DNA of 64,000 nucleotides, taken from assembly GCF_030056665.1 (NCBI RefSeq), contig NZ_JASHIG010000011.1; one strand, given 5' to 3'. Each line of letters begins with the position of its first letter. Within the stretch, counting starts at the first letter, position 1. The translations under genes were made by a program, and so were the position numbers. The notes beneath the pieces were generated by a model. The model was not told the origin of the DNA. It was given only the letters and a program-made list of their open reading frames with translations, and did no database searches. Shown here piece by piece: positions 54,390 through 62,175 of the stretch. The DNA is from Flectobacillus roseus (GTDB taxonomy: Bacteria; Bacteroidota; Bacteroidia; Cytophagales; Spirosomataceae).

Positions 54390-54944
54390 ATGAAAATAGA
54401 GATTATCATTGGCATATTATGGATTGTGTATGGAACGCTTCATTCTGTTTTAGCATCCAATGAAGTAAAAAATAAAATTAACTTTGCCTACTACAGATTG
54501 GCCTATACGATACTTTCGCTCGTACTGATGATTCCAATCCTGTATTTTCAACTCACAACACCCTCTCAATTGTTAATGCCTACAAGCACTGCTAATAATA
54601 TTTTTGGAGGATTGATGATTAGTTTAGGAGTCTATATGCTATTTATTTCATTCAAACAATACGATTTAAAAGCATTTTTAGGCATACAAGCAGAAGCTCC
54701 TGCACAGTTGATTACCGATGGTATTATGAGTGTTGTTAGGCATCCGCTTTATTTAAGTACCCTCGTTATTGTTTGGGGAGTATTTGGCATCACGGGTACA
54801 GCCAACAACCTAGCCATGGCATTGGCATTGACTGCTTATATTCGTATTGGAATATATTTTGAAGAAAAAAAGTTGGTTCAGATTTTTGGTAAAACTTATG
54901 AAAAATACCAAAAGGAAGTTCCTATGTTAATTCCAAAATTGTAG
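54390..54944 (+). CDS. Membrane methyltransferase, ICMT/PEMT-like
   Basis: A 184-residue polytopic protein with four or five membrane segments. The C-terminal part has the RHPLYLSTLVIVWG segment and the EEKKLVQIFGKTYEKYQKEVPMLIP pattern of the isoprenylcysteine carboxyl methyltransferase/PEMT family, which uses SAM to methylate lipids or isoprenylated groups. The substrate is not known. It follows lspA by 18 bases. Confidence 0.85.
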   Translation: MKIEIIIGILWIVYGTLHSVLASNEVKNKINFAYYRLAYTILSLVLMIPILYFQLTTPSQLLMPTSTANNIFGGLMISLGVYMLFISFKQYDLKAFLGIQAEAPAQLITDGIMSVVRHPLYLSTLVIVWGVFGITGTANNLAMALALTAYIRIGIYFEEKKLVQIFGKTYEKYQKEVPMLIPKL

Positions 54945-54959
54945 GAAGTCTACTCAAAA

Positions 54960-55580
54960 ATGAAACTTGCTCTCAAAATATCTTTGCTGCTCAACCTTCT
55001 GTTTGTAGCAGCTTTTTTTTGTCTTTTAAGAAAGTATTCTGATAAGTTTATGCAAAAGTTATTTCCAGAAAATGCCATAATTCTTATTCTTGGTGACTCA
55101 ATCCTAGCTCAAGAAAATTGGAGCAAATGGTTGGGAAGGCTTGACATTAGTAATCAAGCTTACGGAGGAGCAATTACGCAACAAATAAGATGGAATATTG
55201 GTAAAGGGTTTCCCGAAAACACAAAGCTTGTTATCCTAAATGGTGGAATCAATGATTTATTTTCGGGAGTGCCTGTAGAGCATATCTTAGAGAACTATGC
55301 GTTTTTTATTCAGCAGTCCAAGAAGCAGTCTATCCGACTTATCATTAATAGCTGCATATATACCGAAAATCAGGCAGAAATCAATCGAAAGGTTAAAGTG
55401 CTCAATGAAGGTTTATTAAAGCTCTGTAATCAAGAAAAAATCTCATTCTGCGATATAAATTCAAAACTAAGTGAAAATGGTTTTTTATTGAGTGCCTACA
55501 GTACTGATGGCGTTCATTTGCAAAAAAATGCTTACCAAGTTTGGGCTGAAATGTTGTTAGAATTAATTACTGTTGAGTAA
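54960..55580 (+). CDS. SGNH/GDSL hydrolase, membrane-anchored
   Basis: A 206-residue esterase-type hydrolase. The catalytic motifs are in order: Ser47 in ILGDSIL, Gly and Asn in NGGIND, and Asp-x-x-His in YSTDGVHLQ. The N-terminus has one hydrophobic segment (residues about 4-22) that probably anchors it in the inner membrane. The substrate is unknown. It follows the methyltransferase by 15 bases and ends the lspA unit. Confidence 0.9.
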   Translation: MKLALKISLLLNLLFVAAFFCLLRKYSDKFMQKLFPENAIILILGDSILAQENWSKWLGRLDISNQAYGGAITQQIRWNIGKGFPENTKLVILNGGINDLFSGVPVEHILENYAFFIQQSKKQSIRLIINSCIYTENQAEINRKVKVLNEGLLKLCNQEKISFCDINSKLSENGFLLSAYSTDGVHLQKNAYQVWAEMLLELITVE

Positions 55581-55585
55581 ATGGA

Positions 55586-55676
55586 CGTTATTAGTTAATA
55601 GTATATCGGTTATTGGATTTCACTCCTTATTAGATGGATACTATCAAAGCATACCACAGATATATCATTAATTTTT
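55586..55676 (+). repeat. Dispersed intergenic repeat (GTTATT...GTTAAT family), copy 3
   Basis: It begins six bases after the SGNH hydrolase stop. GTTATT, GTTAAT, GTATATC and GTTATT occur at the same spacings as at 42408 and 46459, and a second part (ACAGATATATCATTAAT) matches the 3' part of the copy at 46459. Confidence 0.6.
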
Positions 55677-55756
55677 CTGTTAATTAGCTCATATTACTAG
55701 TTCAGAAAATTGTGATTGAGAGAATGAGTAATTATTTTTAAATTTATGTATCACGA

Positions 55757-55770
55757 GTAGAGACGCAATG
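55757..55770. repeat. GTAGAGACG word, half-site copy 3
   Basis: GTAGAGACGCAATG occurs once without the pairing arm, between copy 3 of the GTTATT repeat and a long terminator. It matches the left arm of the hairpins at 32960 and 49308. Confidence 0.45.
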
Positions 55771-55783
55771 CCTTATATTTTAG

Positions 55784-55831
55784 CATCAAAAAAAGCGGTC
55801 GAAAATTGTTTTTCGACCGCTTTTTTTGATG
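55784..55831. terminator. Very long bidirectional terminator
   Basis: A 22-bp perfect stem (55784-55805 with 55810-55831), a four-base loop, and A- and T-runs in the arms, between convergent units. Confidence 0.92.
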
Positions 55832-55892
55832 AATGATTGAAAAATAAGTTTAATTCCGAAGTTCAGAATAACTCATATCATTGAATCAATGA

Positions 55893-56477
55893 TTATTTCT
55901 TTGGAGCTGCTGGCGCTGGAGCTGGAGCTGCAGTTACTGGCTTAGGAGTAACACCCATTTTCTTCAATACTAAATCAGAGATGTTAGCATCGTCTGGAGC
56001 GTGCAACACGATTGGTGTTGTACCTTGACCTGCATCGTAGTTGAATACGTACGTGTAAGCATTTTCTTTAGCTACAACGTGCATATTGTCTTCGATTTTT
56101 TTCAACAATGGTTGCAACAACTGAGCTTGTTTCTTTTGCAAAGAAGTAGCTGATGACTGACGGAATTCTTCAATCTCATTTTGAAGGTTTTGTAAGATTT
56201 TCTCTTTATCAGCTTTGATTACGTCATTCATTGTAGCCTGATTTTTTTCGTATTCAGCATATTTAGCTTGAAAATCTTTGATTTTACCTTGCAACAAGTT
56301 TTCATATTGAGTTTGCGTAGTTTTCAATTCAGCTTCTACTTGTTTTGCTTCTGGTAATTGGTTCAATACGTAATCTAAGCTAATGTAACCAATTTTTGTT
56401 TGTGCATTTACGTTAGAGGTAGCCAATGCCACAATAGCAAACAAGGCGATAAAAAATTTGTTCTTCATTTTTGTCAT
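55893..56477 (-). CDS. OmpH/Skp family periplasmic chaperone
   Basis: A 194-residue exported protein with a signal peptide (ending NVNAQ), a short beta core and a long coiled-coil segment (VEAELKTTQTQYENLL to FRQSSATSLQKKQAQ), the Skp plan for holding unfolded outer-membrane proteins. The C-terminus carries an A/P-rich tail ending APAAPKK. It is the last gene of the bamA cluster; start 56477 or the ATG three codons later are both possible. Confidence 0.9.
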   Translation of the reverse strand: MTKMKNKFFIALFAIVALATSNVNAQTKIGYISLDYVLNQLPEAKQVEAELKTTQTQYENLLQGKIKDFQAKYAEYEKNQATMNDVIKADKEKILQNLQNEIEEFRQSSATSLQKKQAQLLQPLLKKIEDNMHVVAKENAYTYVFNYDAGQGTTPIVLHAPDDANISDLVLKKMGVTPKPVTAAPAPAPAAPKK

Positions 56478-56490
56478 TTTGATTTGTTAA

Positions 56491-57102
56491 TTAGTTTTTT
56501 TTGTTTGTTTTCGCTTTTGAGTTTCCTGCTGGCTCCTCTTTGGCATTGTTTTGTTCTTCTTTTTCTTTTTCCTTTAACTGTTCAACAGAGATACCCAATT
56601 CTTCCATCACATAATCGGTATAGTCATGGGTAGGGTTTGTATAAATCATTACCAAACTATCAGATGCTTTATCAAAGATAAAATCAAGTCTTTTTAGTTT
56701 AACGATTTTTTCTGTAGCCTTCACAATCTGGTCCAAAATAGGACGCATGATTTCTTGTTTCTTCTTAAAAAGCTCTCCATTCAATCCAAATACTCGATTT
56801 TGGAGTTCTTTTACCTCTTTATCTTTATCAGTAATCGTACGGAGTCTTTGCTGGCGCATTTCCTCTGTAAGCAATACTTCTTCGGCACGATACGCTTTTT
56901 CAAGTTTGGCAACTTCCTCATTTTTCTCAGAAATCTCCTTCACCCATTTAGTCGTGAGTTTTTCTATATCTTCTTGTGCCTTTTGATATTCAGGCATTTT
57001 GGAAGTAATATACTCTGTATCGATATAGCCAATCTTTTGTCCGAAGCTACTCATACAAGCACTAAAGAAAACCAAAATTAGTAAAAAAATCTGCTTATTC
57101 AC
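56491..57102 (-). CDS. OmpH/Skp family periplasmic chaperone
   Basis: A second OmpH, 203 residues, with a signal (ending SSFGQ), the KIGYIDTEYITSKMPEYQKAQED core and a coiled coil (KWVKEISEKNEEVAKLEKAYRAEEVL). It ends in a K/E/N-rich tail. It precedes the other ompH by 13 bases; the tandem pair downstream of bamA is usual in Bacteroidota. Confidence 0.9.
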   Translation of the reverse strand: MNKQIFLLILVFFSACMSSFGQKIGYIDTEYITSKMPEYQKAQEDIEKLTTKWVKEISEKNEEVAKLEKAYRAEEVLLTEEMRQQRLRTITDKDKEVKELQNRVFGLNGELFKKKQEIMRPILDQIVKATEKIVKLKRLDFIFDKASDSLVMIYTNPTHDYTDYVMEELGISVEQLKEKEKEEQNNAKEEPAGNSKAKTNKKN

Positions 57103-57411
57103 GGTGATAAGGGTTATTTAGTTAAAACTAAGGAAGGTTCTGTATGTGCTTATAAATGTATCAATTGAGATGGCATCTACAGTTCCTGACTAGCATTTGG
57201 TAGAACATTAACGACGAGGCTCTTCGTAATATTGAATCTTGAATTCTCTAAATTCAGAGATTAACAAATGCTTAACAAATATATACTGAATTTGTCAAGT
57301 CTAAAATTACTACGAATAAAACTCCTCCAGAAACCATTGATTCTATCCTTTACAGAAACAAAGGGTAATAAGAACAAGAATTCCTATTACCCTTTGCTAT
57401 GTGTCAATAAA
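57103..57411. other. Intergenic region between the ompH pair and bamA
   Basis: 310 bases with no ORF, a hairpin at 57360-57395 near the bamA 3' end, and otherwise nothing recognised; it should hold the promoter of the ompH pair. Confidence 0.4.
57360..57395 (-). terminator. Possible terminator after bamA
   Basis: AAAGGGTAATA (57360-57370) and TATTACCCTTT (57385-57395) form a perfect 11-bp stem; the T-rich stretch on the minus strand is weak. Confidence 0.5.
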
Positions 57412-60021
57412 CTATCGGATTTGTTGACCGATTGAGAAAGTAAAGGCTTGGCGACCAAAATCTGACACACCAGGAACTTTATCAAATGCCCAACCATAAT
57501 CGATACCAATCATACCAAACGCTGGCATAAAGATACGTGCACCAACACCCGCTGATTTATATAACTTGAATGGGTTGTATTCTTGATAGTTAGCAAAGTT
57601 GTTACCTCCTTCAGCAAAAGCTAATAAGAAAATCGTTGCCGATGGGTTAAGCGATACTGGGTAACGCATTTCCATTACAAACTTATTGTAAGCAACTCCA
57701 CCATTTGGCACTGTTCCTTGCGAACCTAAAATACGATCTTTATAACCTCTCAAACCAATAATATCACGGCTAGCAATCGTATAACCTGTCATCATACCCG
57801 AACCACCTACGTCAAAACGCTCGAATACAGAGATGGCTTTATTTGGATTATAACTACCCAAGAAACCCATGTGTGTACGCATGTGGAACACTAACTTATT
57901 GGTAATTGCGGTAAACCAACTGGCATCAAACATCCATTTGTGGTACTCAATCAATGTGCTATTCGTATTTCCACTAATTAACGAGTATGGAGGTGTTAAA
58001 GATGCTGTTAATGAGAAACTAGATCCATAACGAGGGAAAGTAGGGTTGTCAATACTGTTACGAGATAAGTTCGTTACAAAAGCAATAGACAATGATTTTC
58101 CTTCAGGGTATCCATAATAACTAGAACCTAAACCTGCAATATCAATCAATGACAACGAAAGTGAGTTACTCAAAGAGAAATAATCATCTGGCCATTTCAA
58201 GCGTTTTCCTAAACTGAACGACAAACTCGTACTGTTGAAGTGAGCACTGTTTTGAGCAGTGGTAGCACTATCTTGTTGTGCTGTTGTCAAAGTCGAAGTC
58301 GAAGTTCCTGTACCGTATCCATAGCCATATCCATAACCATAACCACCATAAGCATAAGGATTCGACAAATAGTTGTATTGCTGAATCTTGTAAGGATATG
58401 AAATGTTACGGCTCAAAGTCACTGAGAATGAGTTTGGCTTCTTACCACCTAACCAAGGTTCTGTGAATGACAATGAATAGTTTTGATAAGCAACACCATT
58501 GGCTTGGAAACGTACTGATAGTTTTTGTCCATCACCTGAAGGAAGTGGCTTCCAAGATTCCCAGTTACCAATATTTTTGGCAGAGAAGTTATTGAAAGTT
58601 ACCCCCAACGTACCTACGAATCCGATATAACCACCCCAACCACCAGACAATTCAATCTGGTCAGAAGGTTTTTCTTCTACATTGTATTCAATGTCTACCG
58701 TACCATCCGCTTTTGGAATTGGGTTTGGCGTAATTTTTTCAGGGTTGAAGTATCCAATAGTTGATAATTCACGTACTGTACGAATAATAGCTGACTTGTT
58801 GAATTTTTGTCCTGGCAATGTTCTAATCTCACGCATTACTACGTGGTCAGAAGTTTTGGTATTACCATTTACAATTACTTTGTTAATCGTAGCTTGTTTA
58901 CCTTCTGTAATACGGAATGTAATATCAATTGAGTCGCCAACTACAGCAGTTTCAACTGGCTCACATTGGAAATACAAATAACCATTGTCCATGTAAGCTG
59001 AACTTACGTCTTCTTGAGGTTTTCCGTTCAAGCGTTTTTCCAAATCTTCTGTATTGTAGATATCTCCTTTTTTAACCCCTAAAATTTCAGTCAATACTGA
59101 GTCAGGATAAATGTAGTTACCTTCCCAGAAAATATTACGGTAGTGATATTGACGACCTTCTTCCATTCTGAAAATCACCTTTACAGTTTTGTCACTATCC
59201 TTAAACACTGAGTCTTTCAAAATTTGAGCATCACGATACCCTTTTTTATTGTAGTATTCAATCAACTTACCTTTATCTTCTTCAAATTTCTTTGGAACAT
59301 ATTTTGAAGGTGTAAATATTCTCCAAAATTTCTTCTCCTTCGTACCTTTCAATTTGCGTTTAAGGGTGCTAAGTTTCATTTCTGACACACCATCAAACTC
59401 AATTTTCGAGATTTTTACTTTATCACCTTTTTTGATATAAATCTTCATGGTGGCATTATTACCACGTAAAGTATCTGTTCTTTCAGCAATTTTGATACCT
59501 ACGTTCAGGTATCCTTTTTCTTGGTAATGCTTTTTGATTGCCAGCTCAATATTTTTCTTTACTGTAGCTGTGATGATTTTCCCCTTGTAAGTCTTGATTT
59601 TATCAGAAAGCGTTTCTTGTTCACCTTTTCTGATGCCGTTATATTCAATTCTGAAAAGACGAGGGCGCTCTTTTAATTGAATCACTAACCAAATTTTATT
59701 ACCTTCGATTTTGGCAGCTTGCACCTCTACTTCTTCAAGGATACCTTGATCCATCAATTTCTTAATAGCCGAAGAAATGGCATCTCCAGGCACTTTGATT
59801 TTATCGCCAACACGAAGCCCAGAAAGGGTAATCATCGAGTTGCCATCATAAAATTTAGAACCCGATACTACGATATCCGCAATTTCATACTCTTGAGGTG
59901 AAGCATAATTAAGCTCTGCTTGAGCTGGAGTTGCAGGACGCCCCATACCACCAAATCTCAACTGAGCTTGCGTAATAAATGAAAGAAGGGTTAAGCAAAA
60001 CAGAAAGGAATATTTCTTCAT
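57412..60021 (-). CDS. bamA: Outer-membrane protein assembly factor BamA
   Basis: The Omp85 core of the BAM complex. The ATG at 60021 gives a signal peptide (MKKYSFLFCLTLLSFITQAQ); the longer frame starts 21 bases earlier. Five POTRA-like domains (residues about 40-440) precede a beta-barrel that ends in the RQAFTFSIGQQIR terminal strand. A Gly/Tyr- and Thr/Ser-rich insertion from tandem hexamer DNA sits in one barrel loop (near residues 556-587 of the 869-residue form). At 869 residues it is of normal length for the phylum. It follows uppS closely. Confidence 0.95.
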   Translation of the reverse strand: MKKYSFLFCLTLLSFITQAQLRFGGMGRPATPAQAELNYASPQEYEIADIVVSGSKFYDGNSMITLSGLRVGDKIKVPGDAISSAIKKLMDQGILEEVEVQAAKIEGNKIWLVIQLKERPRLFRIEYNGIRKGEQETLSDKIKTYKGKIITATVKKNIELAIKKHYQEKGYLNVGIKIAERTDTLRGNNATMKIYIKKGDKVKISKIEFDGVSEMKLSTLKRKLKGTKEKKFWRIFTPSKYVPKKFEEDKGKLIEYYNKKGYRDAQILKDSVFKDSDKTVKVIFRMEEGRQYHYRNIFWEGNYIYPDSVLTEILGVKKGDIYNTEDLEKRLNGKPQEDVSSAYMDNGYLYFQCEPVETAVVGDSIDITFRITEGKQATINKVIVNGNTKTSDHVVMREIRTLPGQKFNKSAIIRTVRELSTIGYFNPEKITPNPIPKADGTVDIEYNVEEKPSDQIELSGGWGGYIGFVGTLGVTFNNFSAKNIGNWESWKPLPSGDGQKLSVRFQANGVAYQNYSLSFTEPWLGGKKPNSFSVTLSRNISYPYKIQQYNYLSNPYAYGGYGYGYGYGYGTGTSTSTLTTAQQDSATTAQNSAHFNSTSLSFSLGKRLKWPDDYFSLSNSLSLSLIDIAGLGSSYYGYPEGKSLSIAFVTNLSRNSIDNPTFPRYGSSFSLTASLTPPYSLISGNTNSTLIEYHKWMFDASWFTAITNKLVFHMRTHMGFLGSYNPNKAISVFERFDVGGSGMMTGYTIASRDIIGLRGYKDRILGSQGTVPNGGVAYNKFVMEMRYPVSLNPSATIFLLAFAEGGNNFANYQEYNPFKLYKSAGVGARIFMPAFGMIGIDYGWAFDKVPGVSDFGRQAFTFSIGQQIR

Positions 60022-60104
60022 TGTATAGTTTTTGTTAGTCATAATTAGAGGTATGTTGTGTGTAGCATACCTTTGGCTAACTATTCTGTGACACGCTCTT
60101 TGTT

Positions 60105-60854
60105 TTATATACTTTTTTTAATCTGTTCGGATGTTCGGCCAAATCTTCTTTCTCTTGCCTGATAATCGCCAATAGCAATATGTAGGTGCTCACGGCGGAA
60201 ATCTGGCCAGAAAAGATCCTCAAAGATGTAGAGTTCCGCATAAGCTAGTTGCCAAAGCATAAAGTTACTGATACGGTGATCGCCACCTGTGCGAATCATT
60301 AAGTCTGGATTCGGGATGCCTTTGGTATCAAGTGAAAGTTCAAAAACTGATTCATTGATGTCGTCAAGACCAATCGTACCTTCTTTCACTTGTTGGGCTA
60401 ATTTTTTAGCCGCATTAACAATATCCCATTTACCACTGTAGCTCAAGGCCAAAATTACGGTTAAGCCTGTATTATTTTTGGTATCCTCAATAGCTGACAA
60501 CAATTCTCTACGTGAATAATCAGGTAAAGCACTTGTATCGCCGATGGTATCCAAGCGCACATTGTTTTTGTGCATGGTTGGTACTTCTTCTTTGATCGTT
60601 TTTACAAGCAAATTCATCAAACCATCTACCTCCGCTTTAGGTCTGTTCCAGTTTTCGGTAGAAAAAGCGTAAAGCGTTAAATATTTTACCCCTAATTCGC
60701 CACAGCCTTCTATCACGTCTTTTACTGCTTTAAGGGCATTACGATGTCCAAAAATTCTATCAGTAAAGCCTTTTTGCTTGGCCCAACGGCCATTTCCGTC
60801 CATGATAACGGCTATGTGTTTTGGTAGATTGTCTCGGTCTAATTGTTCTTTCAC
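60105..60854 (-). CDS. uppS: Isoprenyl transferase (UppS)
   Basis: Makes undecaprenyl diphosphate, the lipid carrier for cell-wall synthesis. The motifs IAVIMDGNGRWAKQKG, GHRNALKAVKDVIEGC and LALSYSGKWDI are clear, as is the C-terminal RTGGDHRISNFMLWQ with the FRREH acidic region. The frame opens at a TTG (60929) but has no ATG before the conserved part; a GTG at 60854 gives the usual MKEQLDRDNLPKHIA start and is preferred. That makes 249 residues. Confidence 0.93.
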   Translation of the reverse strand: MKEQLDRDNLPKHIAVIMDGNGRWAKQKGFTDRIFGHRNALKAVKDVIEGCGELGVKYLTLYAFSTENWNRPKAEVDGLMNLLVKTIKEEVPTMHKNNVRLDTIGDTSALPDYSRRELLSAIEDTKNNTGLTVILALSYSGKWDIVNAAKKLAQQVKEGTIGLDDINESVFELSLDTKGIPNPDLMIRTGGDHRISNFMLWQLAYAELYIFEDLFWPDFRREHLHIAIGDYQARERRFGRTSEQIKKSI

Positions 60855-61108
60855 TGATTTAACACTTTTTAACAAACAGTTGGATTCATAAGGGCTTATT
60901 CTACGCTCATTTGCTAGTTTTTGAACCAATTTGATGGTTTCAAAAAGCTTTCAACTCTAGCTCTATTCTATCCTAAAATGCCCTAAAAGCCTCTAATTTA
61001 CATGAATCTATTAAGATTATTGCAAATTTAACGAAATAAACCCCCTATTCAAAATGACAGGAAGTCATATTAGGCTCTTCAAATGATCTTTAGTCCATAA
61101 AAATCAAA

Positions 61109-61140
61109 AGCGCCCATTTAGTATTACCTAAATGAGCGCT
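61109..61140 (-). terminator. Possible terminator of the DUF6089 pair
   Basis: AGCGC-CATTTAG pairs with CTAAATG-GCGCT with one wobble on the minus strand, followed there by a T-rich run; it lies 230 bases past the 61371 stop. Confidence 0.5.
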
Positions 61141-61239
61141 ATTATTGATATCATATTTTGAGGCCTAAACAAGCTCCCTATTGTTTCCTCTCAGAAGTAA
61201 TTCAATTTAAGTTAGTGGGTAAATAACCTTCAACTTTCT

Positions 61240-61295
61240 GGCTTTCAGGTATCGGCTTTCAGCTATTGGCATTCGGGAAAACATATCTGTAGTTA
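61240..61295 (+). repeat. Dispersed intergenic repeat, copy 2
   Basis: GGCTTTCAGGTAT, then TTCAGCTATTGGCATTCGGG and ACATATCTGTAGTTA, the same order as 33736-33783 read on the other strand, with an extra eight or so bases in the middle. Confidence 0.55.
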
Positions 61296-61370
61296 CTAAA
61301 AAACAGGCTAAAACTCTTTGCCTTGTGCCTGTTGTCTAGTGCTAAATCATATATTGTGCAGTATTACTAC

Positions 61371-62051
61371 TTAATTAGGAGGACAATAAATTTTGATGAA
61401 TTTAAAACTCAGCGTCAAACTTGTATAATAATACATATCGCCTTTAGAATAATCGTTTTGTTGTGTTTTAGGTAATGTGGGGTCATTCCCTCCCAAATTA
61501 TCCAAATAATCGGTAAAGGTCTTTCTTGTTCCAAACTCAAAATTCAAATCCCAAGGTCCTTTAATGTTGTACTTGATACCCACACCAAAAGGTAAAACAA
61601 TCTGATTTTGTTTATAATCTGCCGTAGGGTTATCTCTTGGTGAGAATTTCATAAAACCAACACCTCCAAAAACATAAGGAGACCAATCTTTATGATAGCG
61701 ATGATACTGATAGTTAAAAAAATTATATTCTGCCGTCAAGCTCAATTCATTGATGGTAGTTGAAAAGTTCTTTCCTCTTTGCTGATTAAATGGGTCACTA
61801 CTATTTTTATCATCGCCAGCGATACTACCCATCAAAGCACTTGCTCGAAATGATAAATCTTTTTTGAGATTATAGCGAAAAAACAAATTACCCCCCAGCT
61901 TTGCCGTGCCTATTTGTAAATCTGGAGAAATATCACCTTTGTAGTTCATTGCCCCTAATCCTGCGCCAATTTCAATTTTTTGAGCCCACAATTGCGTAGT
62001 GTATACACTAGCAATAGCGAAAATCAACACATAAACTCTCAAGTTGGTCAT
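61371..62051 (-). CDS. DUF6089 family outer-membrane protein
   Basis: A 226-residue beta-barrel-type protein. The ATG at 62051 gives a signal (ending QLWAQ); the longer frame begins 33 bases earlier. The pattern GAGLGAMNYKGDIS, the SPYVFGGVGFMKFSP strands and FEFGTRKTFTDYLDNLGG are shared with the next gene and with DUF6089 proteins in the bamA neighbourhood of Bacteroidota. Function unknown. Confidence 0.85.
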   Translation of the reverse strand: MTNLRVYVLIFAIASVYTTQLWAQKIEIGAGLGAMNYKGDISPDLQIGTAKLGGNLFFRYNLKKDLSFRASALMGSIAGDDKNSSDPFNQQRGKNFSTTINELSLTAEYNFFNYQYHRYHKDWSPYVFGGVGFMKFSPRDNPTADYKQNQIVLPFGVGIKYNIKGPWDLNFEFGTRKTFTDYLDNLGGNDPTLPKTQQNDYSKGDMYYYTSLTLSFKFIKIYCPPN

Positions 62052-62082
62052 AAAATAATGGAAAAGTAGTTTTCTAAGGAAC

Positions 62083-62114
62083 AAAAAAGTCAGGCATTAA
62101 ATCCTGACTTTTAG
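62083..62114 (-). terminator. Terminator between the two DUF6089 genes
   Basis: AAAAGTCAGG (62085-62094) and CCTGACTTTT (62103-62112) form a perfect 10-bp stem with T's on the minus strand, so the two genes may be separate transcripts. Confidence 0.65.
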
Positions 62115-62175
62115 GCTTGTAGCGTATTTCAAATTACTTTTATAAGTAAAAATTATACCAATTTTTCTATAATCA

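Larger units (their letters stand above)
60855..61370. other. Intergenic region with a terminator and a dispersed repeat
   Basis: About 520 bases without a gene, holding a terminator at 61109-61140 and a repeat copy at 61240-61295. If uppS starts at 60929 the region begins there instead. Confidence 0.45.
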
